In this document: piece after piece, positions 23,880 through 34,433 of the stretch
Position numbering within the stretch: the first letter of the stretch is position 1
Layout of the letters: each line of letters starts with the position of its first letter
DNA from: Ceratotherium simum simum
Taxonomy: Eukaryota > Chordata > Mammalia > Perissodactyla > Rhinocerotidae
Length of the DNA stretch: 64,000 bases
Direction of reading: 5' to 3'
Assembly (NCBI RefSeq): GCF_000283155.1
Contig: NW_004454288.1
Span: 597,908-661,907, forward strand
The notes under the pieces: generated by a model
What the model saw: the letters and a program-made list of their open reading frames with translations, nothing else
Database searches by the model: none
Told to the model about the DNA's origin: nothing
Program-made: the position numbers and the translations under genes

Positions 23880-24610
23880 AAGAAAATGGATACTTCTTAG
23901 AATGGCCATCATCAAGAAGACAAAAGATAACAAGCGCTGGCAAGGACATGGAGAAAGGGGAACCTTTGCACACTGTTGGTGGGAATGTAAATTGGTTCAC
24001 TTACTATGAAAAACAGAATGGAGGTTCCTCAAATAATTAAAAATACAACCATCAATGACCTAGCAACCCCACTTCTGGGTATATATCTAAAGGAAATGAA
24101 AACAGGGTATCAAAAAGATATCTGCAATCCCATGTTTATTGCAGCCTTATTCACAATAGCCAAAATATGGAAATAACCTAAGTGTCCGTCAATAGATGAA
24201 GATGTAACATATATACATATATATACACATATATATACACACACAACCAAATACTATTTAGCCATGAGAAAGAAGGAAATTCTGCCATTTGCGATAACAT
24301 GAATGGATCTGAAGGACATTATGCTAAGTGAAATACGTTACAGAGAGAAAGACAAATACTGTATGATACCATTTATATGTGGAATCTAAAAAAACTGAAC
24401 TTGTAGAAACAGAGAGTAGAATGGTGATTACCAGGGGGCAGAGGATGGCAGAATTGGGGAGATGTTGTTAAAGGGTACCAGCTTGCAACTACAAGAGGAG
24501 TAAGTTCTGGAGATCTAATGCACAGAATAGTGATTATAGTCAACAATACTATATTATATACTTCAAAGCTGCAAAGAGACTAGATCTTAGATTTCAATTA
24601 CATCTCAATA
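23880..24610 (+). mobile_element. LINE-1 ORF2 C-terminus and 3'UTR
   Basis: L1 phrases follow in order: 'gttggtgggaatgtaaattg', 'ggtatatatctaaaggaaat', 'attgcagccttattcacaat', 'aatggatctgaaggacatta' and 'ttaccagggggcagaggatg'. A TA-rich microsatellite (about 24209-24245) sits within. The frame is broken. Confidence 0.8.
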
Positions 24611-24929
24611 AAAAATAAACACACCACACAAGGGCAGCACACTAACTGCAGGGGAGGAGGGGTGAAGAAAATGGAATTGATTTCACTTGTCAAGCATACC
24701 TTAATAAAGCTGGAAAAAAATTTAAAAGAAAAAATGAAAATGGAACTAAATATATAAAAATAATTATTATCGCACAATGTAGAATGAGACAGATGCCAAA
24801 CCAACAGCTCAAGATTCCAGATTCCAGATTCCAAACCAGATCAAACCAGGTACCACATACCAAAAGAAGGCAAAGACACCACAGGAGAAAACTACAGATC
24901 AATAACCCTTGTGATACAAACACAAAAAT

Positions 24930-25480
24930 CCTCCACAAGACTAATAAATCAAATCTAGCAACATATAAAAAGGACTATATGCCATGCCCAAGTGGGATTT
25001 ATCCCAGGAATGCAAGGTTGGTTTAACATACGAAAATCAGTCAATGTAATACAACATATTAATAGAACAAAGGACAAAAGCTACATGATGATCTCAATAG
25101 ACACAGAAAAAGCATCTGACAAAATCCAACACCCTTCCAGGACGAGACAAAAACATTCAAAGTAAGAATAGAAGGAAACTTCCTTAACTGGAAAAAGGCC
25201 ATCCACAAAAAGCCCACAGCTCACATCATACTTACAGGTTAAGACTGAATGCTTTTCCTCTAAGATCAGAAACAAGACAAGGATGTCTGCTCTTGCCACT
25301 TCTATTCAACATTGTACTGTAGGTTCTAGTCAGAAAAATTAGGCAAGGAAATAAATAAAAGGTGTCAAGATTGGAAAGGAAGTTATAAAAATATCTCTAT
25401 TCACAGATGACATAATCTTATATATAAAAAGTGCTAAGGAATACACATACACACAAAGACTATTAGAAATAATAAACGAG
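24930..25480 (+). mobile_element. LINE-1 ORF2 reverse-transcriptase fragment
   Basis: The nucleotide order matches the L1 RT: 'agtgggatttatcccaggaa', 'tcaatagacacagaaaaagc', and near 25400 a frame reading FTDDIILYI in place of the active-site FADD box. Stops break it into pieces. It has no functional enzyme. Confidence 0.8.
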
Positions 25481-25489
25481 TTCAGCACA

Positions 25490-25795
25490 GCTGAAGCCAT
25501 GTGCTACAAGATGGACGAAACCTGAGGACATTATATCAAGTGAAATGAGCCAGTCACAAAAGACAAATACTATATGATTCCACTTATATCAGGTACATAG
25601 AGACAAAGTGAATGGTGGCTGCCAGGAGTTGAGGGGAGAGGGGAATGGGGAGTTGCTGTTTAACAGGTATAGAGTTTCAGTTTTGCAAAGTGAAAAAAGT
25701 TGTGGAGATGGATGGTGGTGATAGTTGCACATCGTGAAAGTGCTTAATAGTCACTGAAATGTATACTCAAAAATGGTTAAGATGGTAAACTGGAC
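25490..25795 (+). mobile_element. LINE-1 3' end fragment
   Basis: 'gaaatgagccagtcacaaaa', 'tatatgattccacttatatc', 'ggtggctgccaggagttgag' and 'actcaaaaatggttaagatg' are L1 3'UTR phrases. The next L1 piece restarts further upstream in ORF2, so this is a separate insertion or rearrangement. Confidence 0.75.
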
Positions 25796-25797
25796 AT

Positions 25798-27072
25798 ACC
25801 AGAATTTAATACTTGTTCTTCAAGGGACAACATCAAGAAAGCAAAAAGGCAACCCAGAGAATGAGAGAAAATATTTGTAAATCGTGTCTAATAAAGGACA
25901 TGTATCTAGAATAAAGAACTCTTACAACTCAACAATAAAAAATATAACCAAATTAAAAAATGGGCACATGATTTGAATAAACATATCACCAAATCAGATA
26001 CACAAATGGCCAATAGGCACACAAAAAGATGCTCAACATCATTAGTCATTAGGGAAATGCAAATCAAACCACAATGAGACACCACTTCACACCCACTAAG
26101 ATGACTATAAGCAAAAAGAACAGTAAGAAGTGTTGGTGAGGATGTGGAGAAAATGGAACACTCATACATTGCTGGTGGGAATGTAAAATGGTGCAGTCGC
26201 TTTGGAAACAGTCTGGCAGTTCCTCAAAAAGTTAAACATAGAATTACCATATGCCCCAGCAATTCCACTCCCAGGTATATACCCAAGAGAAGTAAAAACA
26301 TATGTCCACACAACACTTGTACACAAATGTTCATAACATCATTATCCCCCAAGTGAAAACAACCCTACTGCCCATCAAGTGATGAATGAATAAACAAAAT
26401 GTGGTACAGCTACACAATGGAATATTTTTCACCCATAAAAAGAATGGAGTACTGATATATGCCACAACATGGATGCACCTTGAAAACATGCTAAGTGAAA
26501 AAAATCAAGACACAAAAGGCCACATATTGTATGATTCCATTTATATGAAATGTCCAGAACAGGCAAATCCACAGAGACAGAGTACAGGTTAATGGTTGCC
26601 AGGGGCTGCGGGGAGGGGTGAATGGGGAGTGACTGTTAATAGGTATGGGTTTTTTTTTTTTGGGGGGGGGGATGATAAAAACATTCTGGAATCAGGTAGT
26701 TGTGATGATTGCACAACTGTGAATATACTAAAAAACACCAAATTGTCTACTTTTAAAATAGTGAATTCGGGGCTGGCCCGGTGGCACAAGCGGTTAAGTG
26801 CGCGCACTCCGCTGCGGCAGCCCGGGGTTCGCTTATTCGGATCCCGGGCGTGCACCGACACACCGCTTGGCAAGCCATGCTGTGGCGGCATCCCACATAA
26901 AGTGGAGGAAGATGGGCACGGATGTTAGCCCAGGGCCAGTCTTCCTCAGCAAAAAAAGAGGAGGATTGGCAGATGTTAGCTCAGGGCTGATCTTCCTCAC
27001 AAAAAATAAAAAATAAAATAAAATAGTGAATTTTATGGTATATGAATTTTATCTCAATAAAGCCGTTTTTAA
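25798..27072 (+). mobile_element. LINE-1 ORF2 3' part and 3'UTR, split by an ERE
   Basis: The element runs from 'caagggacaacatcaagaaa' (ORF2) through 'gggaaatgcaaatcaaacca', 'attgctggtgggaatgtaaa' and 'cccatcaagtgatgaatgaa' to the 3' end 'tctcaataaagccgttttt'. It includes an ERE at 26768-27019. The ORF2 frame is degraded. Confidence 0.82.
26768..27019 (+). mobile_element. ERE SINE with 13-base target duplication
   Basis: The head GGGGCTGGCCCGGTGGCACA, B-box-like GGTTCGCTTATTCGGATCC (with a small insertion), two 'gatgttagc' phrases and an A/T-rich tail. A perfect AAAATAGTGAATT flanks it (26755-26767 and 27020-27032), inside an older L1 3'UTR. Confidence 0.95.
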
Positions 27073-28579
27073 AAAACTGCAGGAACATTTAGAGAAGGAG
27101 CTGAGGATAGGGCAAGAGGTAGAAGGGATAAAGCTAAACAGATAAGCTGAGCACAGACAAGAGTTTGGCTTAAATTCCAGAGTCACTGGGGAGCCAGCAA
27201 AGGTTTCTAAGAAATAGTGAGTCACAGGCTCAGAACTGTGGCTTGAGGATGATTACTTTGCAGTAGTGTAGAGAATGTACATTTATGTCCCTTTCTATCT
27301 TTACATGGTAAGATTCTCACTTATATGCCTCACATCGCCTAAGGATTCACAAGTAGAATATTAAGTAAAACATACTTCTCTGACACCCTTTGTATGGTCA
27401 AAGAGTGAAGTAATGCTTAAAAACACATTTAAATCAGTGCATATTTAAGCACCACACAGCACTATTTCCTTGTGTTTTAGGGGGATACTTCAAAAGAGTA
27501 AGAGAAAGAAGGGACCAAAGTCAACAAAACACAGATGCCAAAATTATAAAAATATTCAGTATCACTGCGGCAAGCTGCTCAATAAATGCTAGCTGACTCA
27601 AAACCACTAGTAAGAACAACACAACAAGTGACTTGGCTTAACCTTGTTTGTTGTTATACAAAATCCAATCAATCGCTGTTTGCAGAAAATATTTCTAAGG
27701 TTCAAAGTATAAAATCCCTTAACCAGGTTTCAATCTGTTTTGAACATTCCATTTGAAACGGAAGTCAGCTGAGTCATTATCACATAACATACTACTGCTG
27801 AAAATTCAAAATGCTTTTCCCTAGTTACAAGAGTAGAAAAGCTAGGATTTCTGCTTCATAGCCAACTCACACACACAGTATGCAAATCATTTTAAAAATA
27901 AGACCACCTTAATAGGAAGTTTAAGCTATATTTATTTTCATGGTGCTTTTTTTTTTTTTTTTTGAAGAAAGAAACTATGCCTTAGTCGGATGTTACTTTC
28001 TCGCTTTTGAATCTTAAAATCTCCTTTTTATTGATACTATTTCGCTCCTCTGACATCCTCCCCATAACACAATATTTCTTAATCTTTGGGGAGCCACGAC
28101 CCTTTGAAATCTGATAAATGCTAAGGACCATCTCTCTTAAAGCACACATATAATTTTTCAAACTACTTCATACTATCTGTGGTCCCTCTGTGGAATCCAG
28201 GATGAGAACCCCTGTTCTGGTGGCACAATGTCACTCTCACTTCAACGGGGCATTCTTTTTAAGAATGCATATCACACGCCCAGGACCTATGTTTCATTTT
28301 CTTACCAGGGTTACCAGTTTATCACCGGTGAAAGCTGAAAACAAGCAACTTTTATGTCTAACAATAACCTTTGAAAAAGCTGCAATCACTACAATTGATC
28401 AATTTAAACATGAAGACCTGTGATTAGAAGACCAGGAAACTATTTAAAATTATATCTCAGTTTAAACTAATTCCTTGGCATAACCTAAAACAAAAGAAAC
28501 ATTGAGTTAGTGCAAAAGTAAAAGTACTGGGTAAACTTCCAGTTAATTTGCTTAAAAATGGTGAGGGAGGGAGCCCGAT

Positions 28580-29000
28580 GTGGTGTCCTCAGGACAAACA
28601 CATCACTTATGTGATGTTTCTGCCAAAAAGGTTTAACCTGAATCTAATGCTACAGAAACAATCAGATAAATCCAAACTGAAGCCTGCAGAAACTAGCCTG
28701 GACTATTTCGAAATGTAAATGTCATGAAAGGGGAAGAAAAGGATAAGGAACTGTATCTGATGTAAGGAAATTACAGACAAGAAAACTAAATGCAATCCTG
28801 GATTAAGGAACTGAGGGAAAAGAATACCCATATTTAAAAAGACATTATTGGAACAATTTGAATACAGACTGAAGAGTATTGTAACAAAGTTAAACTTCCC
28901 TGTGCATGATAATTTAACTGTTGTTATGTAGAATGCCCTTGTTCTTGGGAGACACACGTTGTCTTATTTAGGGGTGAAGTGGCATGATAAAATAAATGTG
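28580..29000 (+). mobile_element. LINE-1 (L1M-type) 3'UTR fragment
   Basis: It shares the order 'tctgccaaaaaggtttaacc', 'gaatctaatgctacagaaac', 'gaaactagcctggactattt', 'aaatgcaatcctggattaag' and 'gaatgcccttgttcttggga' with the copies at 21440 and 48740. Confidence 0.6.
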
Positions 29001-29949
29001 GCAAAATACTAATAATCAGTAAACCTAGACAGAGATACAGGTGTTCAATGCACACTATTGTTGCTACTTCGCTGAAGGTTAGAATGATTTTTTAAGAAAT
29101 TTTAAATAGGAGGACATTTTCTTGATTTTGAGTGAGAGACTTGTCATAAGTCATCAGTCTGAGCAGAATATATACGGCACACATCTATTTTAGTCTTCCC
29201 AATCATGGGCAATACTTTTGAGGTTGTCATAAAACAGAACTGTAAGGACTTTAATTTATACTTGCAGACGTACTTCAGATGCCAAAATTCACAAGAGGTT
29301 ATACAATGGAACTCAGATTTTTTAATGATGTTTATATTTAAATTTGCCACAGAGGGTTGTTACACATTTTAAAATTAAGCTTACAGTTTGTGATTCGTTT
29401 ATTCTATCAATTAATTACCACACAGCTGCCAAATTAAGCTAGAAAGAAACTTACCAATATGAATTTGCTGGCCTACTAACCGTATCACAGGAAAGCAACA
29501 GAAAAGCTTAACGAAATCAGAAGATAACTTTTTTTCCAGATAAAGGTTGATGAATTTCAAGAGCAGGGTCCACCTCATCTAGAGAAAACGAATGCCCTGG
29601 TTTACTCCTGTCGTCCCTAGTCTTTTCTTATTTAATAGCATTTGTCCCAGGCAAAAGCGTCTCAGATAAAGGTGTTCCAGTTTAGATGCTACATTATATG
29701 GTACTACATCATCTTTAACAACTGTTGTTGCATAATGGCATTTAATAACTGAGTTTGGGGAAAAAAAGAAGCAGCATAACATGAAGCATGTTAACTTCTA
29801 CTTTAAATAATATATCCTACATTACAGTAAATTCATTACCAGAATGGGCACAAAATATGGTTAAGACCATTGTTCTTACATTTTCAGAAAGAAAGAAGCC
29901 AAAGTTTTCTTTTTTCTATAGTGCAATATAAAATAAAATACTGCATAGT

Positions 29950-30140
29950 TGGAAGAACCCTATAGTTATCATGAGCCAAAAGGCCTGTTTGAATCCCAAC
30001 TCTGTCACTTGTTAGAGAATATAACCTTGACTAAGTTACTGGATCTGTCTCAACCATAGCTTTCTCATTTGTAAAATGAAAGGGTCAGAATACTGGCTAG
30101 TCTCTATTTAATGTCATGGTCCAGCTCTAAATACTCAATG
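29950..30140 (+). repeat. MIR SINE
   Basis: 'tttgaatcccaactctgtca', 'ataaccttgactaagttact' and 'ttctcatttgtaaaatgaaa' match the MIR core. Confidence 0.75.
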
Positions 30141-30239
30141 ATTCTATAGCTTTGGCCTCCAAAATATTTTTAAAAATTACATCAGTTGAGTTAGACTAGA
30201 AGAGATTTTTTACAACTGGAAAGTGTAACATCACCTCTA

Positions 30240-30760
30240 CAGAAAGTCCTATTTCTGTTCTGACCTGTTCAGAGGCTAGGTCAATCTCCCATTCACCCAA
30301 GACTCCTGTGTGTTTAGACTCCTCTCACAACTAATCCCAGATTAGTCACCAGCCAAATCCCAGATTCCACTTCCCCAGTATCTCACACTCGCACCTCTTT
30401 CCTACCACCACTTTAATTCAGGTCTTGCCTAGATCACTAGTTATCATTATTCTATCATATCACTAACCACCCAAAAACATACAATAGCTCCCCACTATCT
30501 AAAGATTCATGTAAAAATTCCTCAACCTGATATTTAAGAACCTCTGCATCTGCTCCCAACTTTATATGCCAATCCAATGAACTACTCACTGCTATTTAAA
30601 AATTCCCTGTACTTTCTGGATTTTGTGCCTTTTTTCTGCTCTTCTTCTTACACTACCCTTTTCTCTGCCTTTCAAAATTGATTCCATTCTTTAAAGTTCA
30701 GTTCCAACGGTGAGAACTCCCATGTAGACATTATAGTTCCCTCTTTTGAACACCCATGAC
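30240..30760 (+). mobile_element. LINE-2 fragment
   Basis: The pyrimidine-rich sequence has L2-like phrases 'tacaatagctccccactatc', 'cctctgcatctgctcccaac' and 'cattctttaaagttcagttc'. It is strongly diverged. Confidence 0.5.
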
Positions 30761-31018
30761 ACTGACATAAAGTGACAATTTTAATGGCCAACAGTGAATT
30801 AAGAAAGAGTTTACCTAGGGTAGTAAACTAAATTTATCTTTTGTGCCAATTTTGTTTAAATGGCACTGGCTACCTGGCACACTGTCTTGAGGAGGATTTG
30901 CAGCTTTGCAGAGGAAAAGGAGAATGGAAATACATCTCTGATATTCAGAGACAGAGCTTCCAAACTAGCGGTCCACAAAATAGGGTTTGGACTTTCATGG
31001 TATTAAAACATTTAAATT

Positions 31019-31336
31019 GGGGCCTGCCCCGTGGCTTGGCAGTTAAGTGTGCACGCTCCGCTACTGGCAGCCCCGGTTCGGATCCCGAGCGCACACCGAC
31101 GCACCGCTTCTTCGGTCATGCTGAGGCGGCGTCCGTCCCACATACGGCAACTAGAAGGATGTGCAACTATGACATACAACTATCTACTGGGGCTTTGGGG
31201 AGAAAAAGGGAAGAAAAAAAAAAGAAGAAGAATTGACAATGGATGTTAGCTCAGAGCAGGTCTTCCTTAGCAAAAAGAGGAGGACTGGCATGGATGTTAG
31301 CTCAGGGCTGATCTCACCCCCACCCCCCAAAAAAAA
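31019..31336 (+). mobile_element. ERE SINE, long form
   Basis: The head GGGGCCTGCCCCGTGGCTTG, B-box GGTTCGGATCC, the 'gacatacaactatctactgg' body and two 'ggatgttagctcag' phrases. TTTAAATT flanks both ends (31011-31018, and after the tail at about 31338). Confidence 0.93.
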
Positions 31337-31418
31337 GTTTAAATTAATTTAACATTTAAAGATTTCACCTTAAAAATCCAAATCTTCAGTTATCTTCAGG
31401 AAATGTAAAGATCTAAAA

Positions 31419-31614
31419 CAGTGGTTCTCAACTGGGGGTGACTCTTGCCCCCCAGGAGATATCTGGCAATATCTGAACACATTTTTGATTGTCACAACTG
31501 GGTGGGGAGTGCCACTGGCAGATGCTGTCCAGCATCCCACAATGCACAGGGCAGACTTCACAACAATAAATTTTCTGGTCCAAAATATCAACACTACCCA
31601 GGTAAGAAACTCTG
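31419..31614. mobile_element. hAT-type MITE with 8-base target duplication
   Basis: It begins CAGTGGTTCTCAACTGGGGG and ends GGTAAGAAACTCTG (complement CAGAGTTTCTTACC), an imperfect inverted repeat. The flanks ATCTAAAA and ATCTAGAA match at 7 of 8 bases, the duplication length of hAT transposons. A related copy is at 36379. Confidence 0.75.
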
Positions 31615-31714
31615 ATCTAGAAGAACTGCACGTATCTGTGGGTTCTGCCTCCCCAAGGAGATTTTCAAATTTTTCAAGGTAAAGAACCACGCCTCTAGTA
31701 AGAGACAATACAAT

Positions 31715-31900
31715 ATAGTTCAAAGCTCGACAGCTCCTCCAATTACTTACCAGTGGTGTGGCCTCCTGAAAGTTCCTTAACCTCTTGGTGTCCCAAATTC
31801 TTCATCCATAAAACAAGGATAATAGTACCTACCTCACACAGTGTTCCAGGGATCAGATGAGTCCATGTAAAGTCTTCAGAAAAGAGTGTCAAGGCAGATA
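31715..31900 (+). repeat. MIR SINE
   Basis: 'gttccttaacctcttggtgt', 'cttcatccataaaacaagga', 'taatagtacctacctcacac' and 'gggatcagatgagtccatgt' follow the MIR 3' half. Confidence 0.72.
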
Positions 31901-32439
31901 GAAGCATTCAATAAATTTAGCTACTGCCATTCTTCCCCTCCCTAGTGCCTAGTCTCGCATTTGGAACATGGAAGATGCTCAAGAAATGTTTATTAGAAAA
32001 TAATGCCTTGACTTCCTGGGGAGAGCACGAATGGGTCAAGACAGATATACTCTTCTTATCTGGGAAAAAGGAAGCATAGAACTAGAGAGAGTTGAACGGA
32101 AGCAGTTGCCCACCTAATCACATCTCTCCCTCCTCAGAACACTTTCACCCTTTAGGAAATGTTCCCCTCTCATGGTCCTTAGTACACACTGCCTTGTAAC
32201 CTCCTTGACACTTATTTTTCTTTTTCGTTCCTTCTGACCAACTGAAGATCCTCAAGTATATCAATGGGATGGTATCTTCTTCTGATCCCTACATCATTGA
32301 CCTTGTATTAGTTATTTAATATTTATTAGTTTGCCTACCAGATTGTACATGCTCTCTGTGGCCTTTTTATATGACTCCCGTGACTCCCTTTACATAACCC
32401 AAGGGCCTACAGACCTTTGCAACTAGCTGGCCCAAACCT

Positions 32440-32545
32440 CTGTTTTATAGATTAGGCACAGAGGCTAAGTGATTTGCCAAGAGTCAAGGTCATATTGTAA
32501 GTGGCAGAGCTGGGATTCAAATTCCGATACAGAAACTCCAAGTTC
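32440..32545 (-). repeat. MIR SINE fragment, reverse orientation
   Basis: 'gattaggcacagaggctaag', 'gtgatttgccaagagtcaag' and 'ggcagagctgggattcaaat' are the complement of the MIR core. Confidence 0.65.
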
Positions 32546-34009
32546 TATCCAACTGTAATAATATATAAAAATTATACCTGTGGTAGACACAATTTTTAAT
32601 TAAGCCCCAGAAAACCTCCATAGGAATTATACTGATACAATTACCTGACAAAGCAAAAATGGAAGGAGAAACAGACCCAAACTCCAAGCTCCTTTCTGCT
32701 GCTGAAATTACACCTTAAAAACTCAACCTGTTTTCTTTAATGGTTTCATATCTTAACATTTCTTTAATAGCTTTTGACAATAAAACTTACTTAAATGTCC
32801 AATGAACAGTTACTTAGTCAGTGATGTCAGGGTTAATTTCCTTTAAATGATCCCATAATTATTCTGAATAACAAAAAAATCTCTTATTTGGTAAGCCAAT
32901 AATGCCCATCCTTCACCAACCAAACAGATTCTTTAATGATCACCTTAACAGATTAATATCTATAAAACTCAAAAGACCAGCAATTTGGAATGATTCTATG
33001 TGGTGAAAAGTAACCAGACGATTTGATTTGTGAGTGTTAATAAATCTCAACATAAATCTAAAAACAGTCATCAAGCATAAATTATATTAAGAACTGAGAT
33101 AGGAGAAATTTTATTTCATTCTATCCAAGTGAAAGCTGCTCACTGATTAAATTAATCTAGAAGTTTCTCGAGTGTCCCAATATGATGCAAAAGAAAACGG
33201 CGAATAAGAAAGGAAAAGACTGTAAGACAACATGAATGTGAAAAAGAGTTAAATCCAGTGCAATGCCCTGATGCTTAAGCAATTACAGCTCAATAACGCT
33301 GAATATTTCCATGAAGGCATCGTTTAAAAAACAAAAAACTCCCTTTGTGGCGATGATTTAAGATACCAGTGCAAAAGCACTCAGGCCCAAAAGCAATGAT
33401 AACCACTTAATGGGAACAGGTTTTTAATTATTTTACCGGCTATTAAAAGGGCACACATTGAACGTAGACACAAATGTAGTTTCAAAAAAAAAACAAAACA
33501 GTTTATGCTTGGTAAAGTTCAAGGGCAAAACTGTTTCCACTGCAACAGAACCCGCCTGACTACAATGTGCCGAAAAAAATGCGAACACATAGTATCTTTT
33601 TATAAGGGCAACAATTTGAGTTACAAAGTAATAACGGGGAAGCCAAAACAGTTTGACAGCCCGCCATAAGGGCCGCCTCAATCATGAGTCACACAATGCC
33701 TGCAACCATTTACAATAGTAATTAATGCACAAGTCCCCTAATTAAATTCTAAAAGGGTGAGAATGCTTTAACTAAGTTTACAAGAATTGCTTTTCGCTGT
33801 TCCCCCCCCACAAAGAAAGGAACACACGCGTAATTACGCATCTCCCCGGAATCCCTCCATCCAATATTCCCTCTGGCCTCTTCTCCCGAATGCCTGTCCC
33901 CTGCGTGCGAAAGAAAATGACACGGGGGAACTTATAACCCCAGAAAGGGCGAACCAGAGTGGAAATACACGATTAACGGGACGAGAGACGGAAAGCTCGC
34001 CCATCTTAC

Positions 34010-34057
34010 CTGCTAAGATTCCTTTCTACGTCTTTGGTAGCTTTAGCTTCCAATTCT
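34010..34057 (-). CDS. TNRC6A: TNRC6A exon 2, residues 2-18
   Basis: This is a 48-base exon. It is preceded by a strong pyrimidine tract and acceptor (TTTTCTGTTCCAG, AG at 34059-34058) and followed by the donor GTAAG (GT at 34009-34008). It supplies the last base of codon 2, fifteen codons reading ELEAKATKDVERNLS, and two bases (AG) of Arg18. The exon has no known catalytic or binding motif and lies N-terminal to the GW-repeat region. Intron 1, between exons 1 and 2, is short (34058-34433) and contains a 238-base N gap. Confidence 0.95.
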
Positions 34058-34433
34058 CTGGAACAGAAAAGAAAAGAAAGAGTGAGAGATGCGCGTGAAA
34101 ACGGAGCTGCTGCGGCAGAGGCTCGCGCCGGAGCCGGATGGGGGAGGGGAGGGGCGCCGGGGGGGGCTCACAAAGCNNNNNNNNNNNNNNNNNNNNNNNN
34201 NNNNNNNNNNNNNNNNNNNNNNNNNNNNNNNNNNNNNNNNNNNNNNNNNNNNNNNNNNNNNNNNNNNNNNNNNNNNNNNNNNNNNNNNNNNNNNNNNNNN
34301 NNNNNNNNNNNNNNNNNNNNNNNNNNNNNNNNNNNNNNNNNNNNNNNNNNNNNNNNNNNNNNNNNNNNNNNNNNNNNNNNNNNNNNNNNNNNNNNNNNNN
34401 NNNNNNNNNNNNNNAGGCCCCCGCCCCGCTCAC
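34058..34433 (-). other. TNRC6A: TNRC6A intron 1 (short, GC-rich, gapped)
   Basis: The intron runs from donor GTGAGC to acceptor TTCCAG and is 376 bases long, including the N gap. Its 3' part has a C/T-rich tract ending TTTCTTTTCTTTTCTGTTCCAG-type sequence. The sense strand is C-rich just beside the gap, with the matching G-run on the opposite strand (34140-34168). Confidence 0.9.
34177..34414. other. Assembly gap (238 N) in TNRC6A intron 1
   Basis: The run of 238 N lies between the exon 2 acceptor and the exon 1 donor. It is flanked by extreme GC sequence, including a G-run on the plus strand immediately to the left. Its non-round length suggests an estimated rather than placeholder size. 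No coding sequence need be missing, because exon 1 and exon 2 are both complete at their splice borders. Confidence 0.97.

Larger units (their letters stand above)
12503..34009 (-). other. TNRC6A: TNRC6A intron 2 (about 21.5 kb)
   Basis: This is the largest intron in the window. Between the repeats listed separately I see no further exon. Plain, mostly AT-rich stretches with no recognised feature are about 12600-14450, 15800-16300, 19250-20750, 27080-28580, 29000-29950 and 32540-34000. The 27100-27250 and 19640-20000 stretches look like very old interspersed repeats of undetermined family. Confidence 0.85.

Noticed and set aside
30841..31236. 131-codon ORF and similar 60-110 codon ORFs at ERE copies
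   Set aside because: They are translations of the ERE SINE, which is non-coding and tRNA-derived. The repeated peptide pattern (RGLAVKCARSA...) recurs at many SINEs.
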